This document shows, piece after piece, positions 21,401 through 32,064 of a DNA stretch of 35,797 bases; position 1 is the stretch's first letter; each line of letters begins with the position of its first letter. The translations under genes were made by a program, and so were the position numbers. The notes beneath the pieces are model-generated. The model searched no databases. It saw nothing but the letters and a program-made list of their open reading frames with translations, and was not told the DNA's origin. This stretch comes from Grifola frondosa (Eukaryota; Basidiomycota; Agaricomycetes; Polyporales; Grifolaceae), in contig LUGG01000048.1 in NCBI GenBank assembly GCA_001683735.1, forward strand, positions 1 to 35,797, written 5' to 3'.

Positions 21401-21570
21401 GCAGATTAAATGACCGCCACCAACGCGTCCGATCTGCAGACCACCATAGGCAGAGTCGCACCGGTGCATCTCCTTGCATCCGAGTACCGCTCGCTCGCAC
21501 GTGCCTGAAGAGGATGAGGATGTCCAGGAGTGGCAGTGCAAGTGCCTTTTCTCAGCGGTCTATGAGGTCT

Positions 21571-21740
21571 TCTGGGTCTGTACAGAGCAATTAAGAGGAC
21601 CCAGACGAAAATGATTGTTAATTAAGTTGGTAAGATCAACAAGACAGCCAAGAGCATTTAGACCGGAAATTCTCTGATCACTCTGAGTGCTCTTCGAGGT
21701 CTCTAAATATTCTGAGATTGTCTAACAATTTTTCGTATGG
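21571..21740. repeat. AT-rich spacer with inverted repeat, possible element end
   Basis: TCTGGGTC (21571-21578) and GACCCAGA (21598-21605) form a perfect 8-bp inverted pair. AGAGCATTTAGA (21651-21662) is the complement of TCTAAATGCTCT, one mismatch from the 16.5-kb motif. GGTCTCTAAATATTCT lies near 21694. The change from GC-rich to AT-rich here makes it a candidate transposon terminus. Confidence 0.4.
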
Positions 21741-21753
21741 ACTGTCTCTGGTG

Positions 21754-22820
21754 TCATTCACATACATTGCTTGTTAGCCGTTCTCCCCCTTTGACAGGAC
21801 TGGACTTAGCGGCCTCGTGTTCAACTTCCTCGTCTTCACTCATAAAGCCTGCACTCTCCTTGACAATCACCGGCGTTCTCGGCCCTTGGACCTTCTGGGA
21901 GCTAGATGCTTTCTTGCGTGCCGGATTAGGAGTGACTGGCGGCGGTGCCATCGGCTTCGATGCCTCGGTGCGACTTCTGGCTGCAATGTTGCCGTTCCAC
22001 GCAGACTCGCTGCTCTCTGACGCTCCCCACTGGCTGGAAAGACCGGAGAATTTGGCGACAGATGTCGTCTCCTTAGCGCTAATGGATCAAAGTGCATTAA
22101 TTTGAATCAGAAGGTACATTATCAAAGGACTCACTTCTTCGGTGCGGTGGTCTCAATCTGCTTGCCTTTCTTCATCACAGGTTGCTTCTCAGGCTTCCCT
22201 CCAGCCTTCTTCTTGTCGGCCTGCTTAATAAACCGTTCATTGGAGCGCATCAATGCCAAGTCGATGGCGGCAGATTTGTCGGTCGTCTTGCGATTCGCAG
22301 CGATGTTATCCCTGATAGTCTTATTTCCCTTCTTAACTGGCTTCTCTTCCTCCTCTTCCTCTTCCTCCTCGTCCTCGTCCTCACCCTCCCCCTCGTCCTC
22401 GCCCTCATCCACGTTCTCCAGATCCGATATCACACTGGAGTTCAGCGCGGTATCAACTTCGCTGAATGCGCCATCTGATGCTCTTATATTCTTTTTGGCT
22501 TGAGGACGTGGCTTTGGCGCTGGCTTGGAACGTTGTTGTTTTTCCTTGGGTGGCTTTGTCACATCTGCCATAGCACCCTGGCGCTCGAGCTTTCTTGGTT
22601 GGGTGATACGGTCCGCGGCGATCTGTGCGTCAGTATGAACAATGGAATCCTCCAGCTCCGCAATGCGCTGCTCTGCTTTTTTCTGATCCTCTGCCTTGTT
22701 CTTCTGCTTTTTGGCGGTTGCCTCGCGCTCGGCTTGCACTTCAGCATGGCTCCGCTTTTTGCGTCCAAGGTCTACAAGACCAGGACGCCGAGTTGCGTTC
22801 GATGGACGCGTAGTAGGCAT
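21754..22820 (-). CDS. Basic/acidic coiled-coil accessory protein next to Plavaka transposase
   Basis: Two exons: ATG at 22820, intron 22079-22134 (GTGAGT to CATTAG, 56 nt), stop TGA at 21754-21756, about 336 residues, no stop or frameshift. It begins MPTTRPSNATRRPGLVDLGR. A Lys/Gln-rich helix (EREATAKKQKNKAEDQKKAE) follows, then Pro/Lys-rich sequence, a pure Glu/Asp run encoded at about 22345-22410, KKGNKTIRDNIAANRKTTDK, and a Ser/Pro/Lys tail with PMAPPPVTPNPARKKASSSQ. The RPGLVDLG start is common in unnamed mushroom proteins that I associate with transposon neighbourhoods. Its ATG is 253 bp from the divergent transposase ATG, so a shared promoter is likely. It could be a DNA-binding or nuclear helper protein; that role is inference. 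Confidence 0.65.
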
Positions 22821-23073
22821 GGATAGCAAGATGAGTTGGCGAGTTTTGCAGACTGAAGAATACTGTGCTGATCGTTGAAGTAGGATGCCACGCAATCAGG
22901 CGCCTAATTGCAGTTCGTCGTGAAGGCATCGGAAATTTACGCGCACGGTCTGGACTTAGCACTGACGCAACAGGTATGTATAACTAAGTCTTTTTTCACT
23001 TGTGCGACGCTTGATTTTTGTCTGTGCAACAGCCTCTCCGTATATTGCACTTCGGCTCAACCTACTGTCAACC
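22821..23073. promoter_or_regulatory. Divergent promoter between accessory gene and transposase
   Basis: A 253-bp gap between two outward-facing start codons. No clear TATA box. The short gap and the paired genes suggest one bidirectional promoter inside a two-gene transposon. Confidence 0.4.
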
Positions 23074-26000
23074 ATGCCACGCTCATCCAATGCTCGCGCC
23101 ACCTCTGACTTTCGACGGAGATCCCAGTTAGTTTTACACAAGCCGACAACATACCTCTGTACAAAATGCCACCGCGGATTCAAAAACAAAGCTGGACGCA
23201 CGCAACACTTTAGGATCCACCATCAAACCTTGAGCCCGCCTGGACCTTCGTTTTCCCCACAGCGTTCATCTGCACCGTACGCTGGGTCCGAATCTGAGGA
23301 TGGCGACATGGATGTATGGTCAAACGCTGGTTTGCAGGCGGGTTTGCGGGGCTCTGGTGGTAGTTCACCTGAGGTGGAACATTCTTACGAGGATCCTTTC
23401 AGTGACGCGACCACGCCCTCGCATGAAGACGTCGCGATGAACCTTCCCGAAGGTATATCATCGGATGATGACTTCGGCACTCGTGACAATTTTGACGATT
23501 TTGAGAACGATTTTGGCGTGAGTCTTGACGGTATGTTCCAAAGCATTTTTATGGCGGATTTTATGCATATCTTACATATAGATGGTGGTTTCGAGGAAGA
23601 CGATAGTAACTCAAGCTCCAAAGAAGACGACAGCGACGTGGATGGATTTGACGATGAAGCGGATGAAGACATTCCCCCTCATATCCCGGAAGAGCATCCT
23701 CCGAGTGAAACGGACCCAATAGGATTGGAGAAGGAGTTCCACAGCATGATGAATGGTGAGCAGTGTGCACTCATCGCGTACTTTGCTCACACCAGCGAAT
23801 AACAGGACAACCGTGTAACGCAGAGGGCGATTTTCTGCCACCGAACACGCCTCCAACTCCCCCAGAGCCGCGTCCACCAACGGACTGGTCACCGTATAAA
23901 GACCGCATCGATTTTGAGACGGCTGAAACAATGTACAAGCGTGCGCAGATTCCTGCCGGAATCATCGACGACCTACTTAACCTGTGGACGGCTTCGATGC
24001 TCAAGTATAACGACCGCGGACCATTTCCAAACCATGCCGACCTATATCGGACGATTGACTCGACCGCTCTTGGGGATGTCAAATGGGAGTCATTCGAGAT
24101 GTCGTACTCAGGCACTCTGCCTGAGAGCAACATACCACGGTGGATGACTGCTAAGTATGATGTGTGGTTCCGCGATCCACGCACTATCGTCCGCAACATG
24201 CTCGCGAACCCTGACTTCGACGGAGAGATGGACTTCGCTCCTTATATGGAGTTTGTTGACGGTGAGCGGCGTTTAAAAGACTTTATGTCGGGTGATTGGG
24301 CTTGGCAACAGGCGGTCAGTGTTCTTCTGCTTACAATTGCTAGTATTTTGCTCATTTCTCTCTAGGATAAAATCACGGCAGATCCCACGATAGACTCGAA
24401 CGGCGCGGCGTTCGTGCCAATTATCCTAGGTAGCGACAAAACAACGGTCTCGGTAGCAACAGGTCAGAACGAGTATTACCCATTGTATATATCAATCGGA
24501 AATGTACACAATAATGTGCGACGCGCGCATCGTAATGCCGTTGCTCTTCTTGGTTTTCTTGCAATACCTAAAAGTGAGTTACTCATAAAGATCTTCTTCA
24601 GCTTATATCTGAACTTCCATGGATTCATAGCTGATCGAAAATACGCGGACGACGTCAAGTTTCGGAAATTCCGACGCCAACTTTTTCATTCCTCTCTCTC
24701 CCGCATCCTTCAATCACTGAAGGCTGGGATGACAACTCCGGAAGTTGTTCGTTGTTCTGATGGACATTTCCGACGAGTTATATATGGGTTAGGCCATATC
24801 TCGCAGATTATCCTGAACAAGCACTTGTTGCTTGTGTCGTTCAAGGCTGGTGTCCTAAGTAAGTATTACATTTTCTTCAGTCAATCATACTTATTACAAT
24901 TTCATTCAGGTGTACCGCGGACTCAGCTGATCTTGACGGTGGCGGTGGCGGACGTCGCACTCGGGACCATACAGAAGAGCTCGTTGCAGCCTTCGAACTC
25001 GGAGTGCTTTGGGATGAATACGGGTTAGTGGGTGATATTGTGGTGCGTTGAACTCTCTCTTTCTTTATCCTCTTTTTGGGGTCACTTGATGTACCCGCAC
25101 TCTGCACCATATGTTGGGGATCCGTACGCATAGTGGTTGGGTTTGTTACCTTACCTCTGCATGTCTGATTGATACCCCTCTGAAATACTCTGAATTCTTC
25201 TCTGCGGAGCTGACTGATTTAATCTATACAGCCGTTCACAAATGACTTCCCACGAGCTGACATCCATGAACTCGTTGCGCCGGACATTCTCCATCAACTC
25301 ATCAAAGGAACTTTCAAAGACCATCTTGTAGACTGGGTTGAGCAATATATCGTCCAGACCCATTCGAATGCACGCGCACAAGCGATCTTAGCAGATATAG
25401 ATAGACGGTATGTTTTACAAATGATTGTTTTCATGTTCGTCATGATAACAAAATATGTTCACAGTATTGCCGTGGTACCGCCATTTACGGGCCTCCGACG
25501 TTTCCACGAGGGGCGCGGTTTTAAACAGTGGACCGGGGATGACTCGAAAGCATTGATGAAGGTGAGTATCTTGTTTCATTATAATCGTCAATGACTTAAT
25601 CATGTACAGGTTTACCTGGCTGCGATTGTCGGATACGTACCACGAGAGATGGTAAGAGCCATTCGAGCTTTTTTGGAATTTTGTTACCTTGTGCGCCGAA
25701 ACGTACACACGCTCTCGACGATGGATGCTATGGAAGACGCTCTCGACCGGTTCTACAAAAACAGAACTATCTTTCAGACTACCGGAATTCGCGATGGATT
25801 TTCTCTCCCCCGTCAGCATTCCCTCCGCCATTATCTAGACATGATTTGGGCGTTTGCAGCGCCGAATGGGCTGTGCACGTCAATCACGGAGTCCAAGCAT
25901 ATTGATGCTGTTAAGGATCCATGGAGGCGATCCAATCGGTATGAAGAGGTCGGACAGATGCTGTTAACCAACCAGCGACTCGACAAATTGGCCGCTTCTC

Positions 26001-26973
26001 GGACGGACTTTGCTGATAGGGGCATGTTGAATGGAACTTGCCTGTTCGCAACCTATCTTGCTCTTCGTGAGTACTGAATTGATTCGTATTCGATACACTT
26101 ATTGATGCGCTCCTAGACCCTGATGAAGACCTGGATCCTGAACTCAATCATATCAGAGTTGGGGATTCGGGAGCGGTAGTTACGAAACGCAAGAATCGCC
26201 GTCAACACGATGATGGCGCAATACCTGGTCCAACCGTGCTCTCATATGTTGTCATGGCTGCAACAGCTCGTAAGTCCTACTTTCTTTCAGAGCAACTTCT
26301 AACATGTGCATTAGAAACGAAACATTGCCATACTGCAGATACCCTCGGTGATGAGATTCACCAACCCAGGCTCTTGGAGCTCATCCGCCGGTTCCTTTAC
26401 GACCAACTCAATCCGGACAGCGCACTCCCTGGGCTGGATGTGCCGATTCACGAGTGTCCACTGTTTCAAGAGCAGATCTCCGTATTCTATTCAGCGGCGG
26501 CAACCTACTACGCTCCCAGTGATCCGTCTGGTGTTGGCGGAATGCACCGTGAACATTTACGGGCTACACCATGGTGGTGGCGCACTGCGCCTCGGTTCGA
26601 CTGTGCATTCATTAATCACGACTCCAGCCGCGCCGGGATCTTTGGCTTGGATGTGGTTCGCATCCACCTATTCTTTTCATTCAAATTCCGTGGTATCAAG
26701 TACCCTTGCGCTCTAGTTCGCTGGTATGAGCGTATGTCTGATGAGCCTGATGAGGACACAGGCATGTATATTGTTCAGCCAGAGTCAAAACACGGTGCGC
26801 CTGTTCTCTCTGTTGTCCATCTCGATTCAATTGTGCGTGCGGCACACTTGATCGGGGTATATGGGAATGAGCCCATTCCGGACAATCTAACGGAACACAA
26901 TGCTCTTGATGCATTTCGCTTCTTCTATGTGAACCGATTTGCTGATCACCATGCTTTCGAGACGATCTTCTGA
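23074..26973 (+). pseudogene. Plavaka (CACTA-like) DDE transposase, nearly full length, one frameshift
   Basis: ATG at 23074 (MPRSSNARATS). An N-terminal C2H2-like finger (YLCTKCHRGFKNKAGRTQH) is followed by an acidic region, then the hallmark core: [126 protein letters not shown]-type sequence, PWRRSNRYEEVGQMLLTNQR, LDKLAASRTDF, and a C-terminal GGMHREHLRATPWWW and FADHHAFETIF with stop at 26971-26973. Plavaka enzymes cut and paste their element as part of the CACTA supergroup. About ten or more 45-60 nt introns keep frame (for example 23532-23581 and 23755-23805). Near 24793-24796 one base appears missing: the frame before gives GHISQII, and the next frame gives YLADYPEQALVACVVQGWCP as the family expects. 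Otherwise intact, so recent decay. Confidence 0.88.
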
Positions 26974-27742
26974 TATCCCATTTCGCGGACTCTCTCCCCG
27001 TCAAACTCGCCCATGCGGCCGACCTTCTATGCATCCCTCTCCCATGCACGATGCTGACGTCTTCACTACGAAGGGCTATGGGTGTTTCAGGAGGGATGCA
27101 GGTAGCTCGATGAAGCGGACGAGTGGATTTGAGGGCGGTTCCGTTCGGGGAAGGAATCAAGCATTCGAGCGCGCCGTTCGGAAGGTGCAGGTGCGGCATC
27201 ATTATCGATGCCGGAATGAAGTATTTGGGTACATTATTTGGTTCGGGCGCGCGGTCGTGGTGGTTGGTGCTGTGCGCGGATGCAGCAACTCAGGGCGAGA
27301 GGTTGGACTTACGACAGCCTGAAGGATTCGGGGATTGGATGGGCGTGATGTCATTCTCGACGCCAGGAAGTTGCGAGGTGGAGCTTCACGATCCATCACA
27401 CTGGTAGTCACTGATCAGCTTCACTTGCAGATACAGCCATTGGCTTCATTGATAGTAGTGACGACGCGTCTTCTGGATGCCAAGTGCTCAGCACCATCTC
27501 GGAACGCACCAAAAATCAATCTAGGCCGACAACCTTTGCTCTATCTGGCGGCGCACGGGGAAGCAGACCCACCACGCAATATATTGCTGGGGATAGAAGG
27601 TCGGGTCATCTAGGCGGCGCTGTCTCACCCTAACCTCATATTAGGGCTGCTAGAACCCGACTCGCAGCACGCACACGCCGGGGTGCATCCTGAATGTCCT
27701 ATGGGGCCATTACTAGCTTCGTCAGGCAGCCAGCCAGCGCAT
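26974..27742. other. GC-rich segment of unknown origin
   Basis: Open frames overlap on both strands without splice logic. A protein-like stretch (GMKYLGTLFGSGARSWWLVL, about 27210-27270) is not recognised. It may be further captured host sequence between the transposase and the transcription-factor fragment. Confidence 0.3.
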
Positions 27743-28990
27743 CATGATGGATCTCCGCAGGCTCTTCCGCTCGGTGCCCTACTGGTTCAGCTTCATCAAT
27801 GTCCCGCATTTATTTGGCGCGCTGCTGGACCGGAGCACTCGAAACACGCTTCAGCCGAGCTTGATTCTGAGCGCGCTAGCAGTGGCGACGTTTATTCAGA
27901 GTTCGGAATCAGAGCTGGGCCTCCGCGGGAGGGTGCGTGCGCTGGCGCTGCAGGAGCAGGCACAGAGTGCTCTGGAGGCGAGCTTGAATGCTGGGTGAAT
28001 CGATTGCGGTCTTGTGCAAGCAAGCCTGGTAATGTATTTTCAGCTGCATATCATACATGACACTCATATTTCTTGTATTTCATTTGCAGCTTATCGGGTT
28101 CTTCGAAATTAGCCCTCATCTACTCCAAAGCGGAGAGCGGACCCGGTCGGCATTGGGGATACTCGACGCGTTAGTGCACAGCCTCAGGCTCACCACTTTG
28201 GACGCCGACGATACCCGTATGTCCATATTTCCACCTCGCCTCGTGCCCACTGTGGCTGCTTCGTCCCCCGCGCTGGGGGATGCCGGAGAACCAGTGGAGC
28301 TTGTACGGACCGAACTCGCCGCATGGATGCGCCGCTCATCATACACTCTGGCGCACACATGTCCGGAGGCGGTGGAATATGCACCGCTGATGTGTGGGAT
28401 GCCTGCGTGGACCGATGTGTCGGAGGGCGAAATCCGCAAAGAGGAGTGTCGTCGGCTGGCATGGAGCAGCCTCATGGTCGCTGCGAGCCACGGCTCATAT
28501 AACACCTCGGACAGCGCGTTCTCGCCGCAGATGGATCTGTTTATCATGGACTCCGCAAATACAAGTACATAACTTGCGCGCTTACTGCAGCACGTTGACT
28601 CTTCTTTTCTTACACAGTATGCGCTTCTTTTCCCGGGATAACACCTTGAATGGAAGCACGGGCTCCCAACCCCGCCGTCCAAGAACTCCATCTGGGCTCT
28701 GTGCATGCGCATACTGCTCTTGTGGCACAGCTGCATGCGTATGCATTTGGATCTTAGCCTCAGCGACGCAGAGAAGTCGCAGTTTGCCTTCACCGCTTGG
28801 CTCGAGATGGACACTATCGAGGACGCCATGGACAGACACACCTGTGGGGACGAGCTAAATTTCATGCAGAGACGTGAGGTATTGTTTGAGTACGTTCGAT
28901 TGCAGATCTATTGCCTGGCCGCTGTCTCACGTTCCGACTAGCTCACGGATGCACATATCTTTTGAGTTCCAACGATTCATCCCACAGGCG
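27743..28990 (+). pseudogene. Fungal-specific transcription factor regulatory domain, without zinc cluster
   Basis: Exon 1 starts MMDLRRLFRSVPYWFSFINV and continues PHLFGALLDRSTRNTLQPSL, ILSALAVATFIQSSESELG and LNAGWIDCGLVQASL. A short intron leads to LIGFFEISPHLLQSGERTRS, TLDADDTRMSIFPPRLVP, EECRRLAWSSLMVAASHGSY and DLFIMDSANTST, then after another intron YALLFPGD. A frame change near 28680 gives SIWALCMRILLLWHSCMRMH, WLEMDTIEDAMDRHTCG and SRMHISFEFQRFIPQAY-like sequence at about 28930-28990. This is the middle and end of the regulatory domain of Zn2Cys6 transcription factors of basidiomycetes. No Zn2Cys6 DNA-binding motif precedes it, so it is a 5'-truncated copy. The frame change makes function unlikely. 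Confidence 0.65.
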
Positions 28991-29428
28991 TACGCGTGAG
29001 TCCTCTTATCAAGTCTGCACACCTTGTGTTGGGTATTGACCTTAGCGGCAGTGGTGCCAAGTTGCTTTTCTATGATAAGAAAGCAGAGGATTGGTGTATG
29101 TGCAACTCCGTACATTCTATATCCACTCTCACACTCTTTCTCTCATCAGCGAAGCACCAGGCCATGGTTGCAAGCCGCTTCAATGCTGTTGTCAACGGAT
29201 AACGAGGTTCGAAGAGTCCGAACCACTCCCTTCCACGCGCGCGTTGACAGGTACGAGAAGGAAAGGACGCGTACTGGGTTGATCACGGATGAGACGGTTG
29301 AACTAGTGGCCAGTTCGGGTACTAATACTGTCTCGTCAACTTTGTCGTTCAGAGGCACGATGTCAGCATCCATGCTCTGCGACTCCCATGGCGGATCAAG
29401 CGGATTGTACCCCCCTCCATCTCCATAG
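28991..29428 (+). other. Unassigned exon-like sequence
   Basis: SAHLVLGIDLSGSGAKLLFY (about 29018-29077) is followed by a GTATGTG donor and an AG near 29150, then an open frame to 29428 with SGTNTVSSTLSFRGTMSASM. I do not recognise the protein. It lies between the transcription-factor piece and the coiled-coil piece and is probably another fragment. Confidence 0.3.
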
Positions 29429-29444
29429 CGGCTTGACTAGACCA

Positions 29445-30570
29445 GGAGGGAGAATGCCACGCTTCAAGATGCCACGACACGCCTGAACGCGGACATCCAC
29501 AATTCCAAGGATGAAATCAAGAAATCTGTTCAGGCAGAGCGGACAAGAGAAGGCCCATGCTGGCATAGAAGGGGTGAGCTCTTGATGACCTTGCGAAGCT
29601 TGATTCGAACCTGACGATGTTTCTTCAGGAGCTGGAGAATGTGAAAGGCACTATCGATGAGCTTGAAGCTGAGTTGAAGGCCGAGCGAGGACATCTCAGA
29701 CGTTGACAACCGAGAAATCCTGTGCCCAACGAGACAAGGAAGGAGTCGTGCTCCAATTACAAGCTGTTAGTGGTTCGATTATATTCACACAATGCATTCC
29801 GCTAAACATCGGGATATCATAGGACATGGCTGATGTCCGCGAGCAACTGCAGCGCATCAAGCAGGAGAACAGCGGCTTAGAGAAGGAGCTGCATTGTGAG
29901 CAATGGTGTTTATTACCTCCCATAGAGCCACATCTCACGCTGTCATTAGCTAACACAAACGCGAAGCGGAAAGTTGGGCTTCTCGAGGTGAAGGTCGCAG
30001 AAAACACAGATACCATCGAGCAGCTCCGCCAAGAGCACTCGCTACTCGCTGCAGACCACAAGGACCTGCTGCAGTGCTACTCAAAAGTATCAGAGGTAAA
30101 TAAACACGTAGTAAGCACTCCCTATCAGCTAATCAGACCCATAGACGGTCAACCGTCTGCGGAGCGAGCAAGCGGCCTCACAGACGTCTCATGACAGCCG
30201 CCAGCACCAGCTCAACTTGCGGCTGCTCGAGATCGAAGACCTGCGCCGCGCACTCGCAGACCAAGCAGATGACCTCGCTCGCGCGGAGTCGGAGAGGAAC
30301 CGCATCGTCGCGGAGAAAGGTGACGTCGCACGGACAGTCGCTGCACTCGAAACTGATCTGTGCCGCGTCAGGAAGTTTGCGGAGGCCTTCGGTCGTGACC
30401 TCAATAGCGCCAGATCGTACTCGTCGTCATACACATATGGCACTGACGAGAGTTCGGACAAGGAGGACTCCGGCAGTTACTCATCTGGAGCTAGATCAGT
30501 CATGCAGGACCTGAGTACAGTGAAGACCTTGGACAGCTACACCTATTCGCAAAGCATGAGTAGCAGGTAG
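29445..30570 (+). pseudogene. Coiled-coil protein fragment
   Basis: Heptad-rich segments occur in several short exons: NATLQDATTRLNADIHNSKD (about 29453-29520), FLQELENVKGTIDELEAELK (about 29625-29690), MADVREQLQRIKQENSGLEK (29826-29890), EVKVAENTDTIEQLRQEHSL and LRLLEIEDLRRALADQADDL then ARAESERNRIVAEKGDVART (30217-30330), VAALETDLCRVRKFAEAFGR (30331-30390). It ends in a Ser/Tyr-rich stretch (SARSYSSSYTYGTDESSDKE) and a stop at 30570. The VARTVAALE-DLRRV-KDAEAFGRDL-like block recurs in long basidiomycete coiled-coil proteins, probably cytoskeletal. Frame changes between exons (near 29700) suggest a remnant. Confidence 0.5.
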
Positions 30571-31003
30571 ATGACACCCACCCCGTCATCTTCTTCCTAT
30601 ACCCATTCTACAGAGGAGACTCACAGCCAAATTACGGGCACCATCCCTCCGAAAGCTCTTCCAACTGCTTACTTGCGAAATCACCCAATGCACGCTCCTT
30701 GTTCATCAACACACGTGCTAGGGACATTGGGCGTGGTCTGCAAGCGTGGCGCGGATTCTCCCAGTAAGCAACAAGATCTCCTAAATTGATGCTGTTGTTG
30801 CTGACAGTTATATTGGCACATACAGAAGTGTCCGACCAGCGATTGGCAGGCTTCTCATTAACGTCGACCTATCAAATGCAGCTGTGCGAGTTTTTTTTAC
30901 CTCTCCATCTTGACAAATTATCACGGTAACATGCTGTTTCGTAGCTATAAACCAGGACCATTGCCCGAGCTTGGCGAGCTTCGTACACCTCGTACTGCAC
31001 AAA

Positions 31004-31175
31004 CACGTCAAGTCGATGGAGTGCTCCGGGATCGTGTTCGACACCGCGCCGACAGGGCACACGCTCCACTTCCTGTCCTCCCCCACGGTGCTCAGCGAGA
31101 AGGCCCTCGGCAAGCTGAGCATCCTGAGCAGGCGGATTGGGCCCATGATCAACCAGGTCGGAGCGGGTGCGGACA
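31004..31175 (+). pseudogene. Get3/ArsA-type ATPase fragment, piece 1
   Basis: The reading [40 protein letters not shown] and [13 protein letters not shown] matches the [46 protein letters not shown] region of Get3, the cytosolic ATPase that delivers tail-anchored proteins to the ER. The switch DTAPTGHT is present, but the N-terminal P-loop (GKGGVGKTT) is absent. The frame stays open, but the sequence after about 31175 ([20 protein letters not shown]) is not Get3. Confidence 0.75.
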
Positions 31176-31654
31176 CAGTTGTGGAGGAAAACACCCACGG
31201 CGCATCTGATCTCCCCATAATCGAATTTGCTGATCTCGACCGTCACCATATTGATCACCCGCTCCCTCCACCTGCCCGCGCACGGAAGCCTCATAAAATC
31301 CACAAAAGGCCCGCGCCGTCGCGTGCTCTCTCCGAGCCTCCATCTGCGCCTCCTGTTCCGTCTTCTGAGCACGAGGAAGAGTGTCTCCTATTGATGAGCC
31401 TATCGCCTCTACGTTGCAAGAGTCGCTGGGATCTGTTTTTCCAAATTGGGTCAGGGGGCAATCTGCTCGTCAGGCATACCAGAACACCTCGAGACGTACC
31501 CTTCCTACATTCGATGGTGGGTGAATTCTGGGGACACGACGACCGTCTGTTGCACAAGGATTTGTGTCGCTTGAGCGGATGGTGGAGGGGCCACTGGCAA
31601 ACCCGTGGACACGGAAGGGGTACTTTCGGAATGTGTGGGCGGGGATATCCTAGG
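31176..31654 (+). pseudogene. Unidentified coding-like inserts between two Get3 pieces
   Basis: The first part (to about 31400) is Pro/Arg-rich with [20 protein letters not shown]. The second, in another frame (about 31390-31640), reads [20 protein letters not shown], then a broken stretch, then [20 protein letters not shown] and [10 protein letters not shown]. The [20 protein letters not shown] block looks like a real but unrecognised protein. The segment ends at a GTACGT donor whose acceptor belongs to the Get3 C-terminal exon, so it forms a chimeric splice pair. Confidence 0.4.
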
Positions 31655-31712
31655 GTACGTCCTCCCCTTCCTCCCCTTCTCCTTACTCTCTCTCTGACGC
31701 ATGTATTTACAG

Positions 31713-31855
31713 GCTCTAACTGCGAACACTGTCGGGTACGGCACAACATGCAGCAAAAGTACCTGAATGAGGCGCACGAGCTCTACAACGAGTTCTTGCA
31801 CATCGTGCAGCTGTTGCTGCTCACGGAAGAGGTCCACCGTCCGCTGAAGCTGTAG
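31713..31855 (+). pseudogene. Get3/ArsA-type ATPase C-terminal exon, piece 2
   Basis: After a 58-nt intron (31655-31712) the exon reads [40 protein letters not shown] and VHRPLKL then TAG at 31853-31855. The CxxC (CEHC) is the zinc-binding pair at the Get3 dimer interface, and the HIVQLPLLTEEVRGPEKL block is the usual C-terminal region. The roughly 15-20 last residues normally found are replaced by the stop. The middle of Get3 is missing. Confidence 0.78.
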
Positions 31856-32064
31856 GGTGCCATTGTGCATTGGTCAACATGTGGACCTGTGGCTGTGGGC
31901 AGCCATGGGCACCTTCACCACGAGCGTCGGCCGGGATCTGAGGTGGCGGCGAAGCTTGCAGCGCTGCCGGGGAGGGTTGTCAATGTGCAGAGGTGGATAA
32001 AGGGTGTGGGCGGGGGCAACGTCGATGATGAAGAAGCGGACCACCAGGCCCGTGCTGGGAGATT

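Noticed and set aside
22102..22826. Plus-strand open frames with Leu/Ser-rich, membrane-like sequence
   Set aside because: They mirror the Lys/Glu-rich codons of the minus-strand accessory gene; the Ser/Leu runs are the complement of its acidic run.
26696..27411. Minus-strand open frames beyond the transposase end
   Set aside because: No domain, no splice logic, and partly antisense to the transposase C-terminus.
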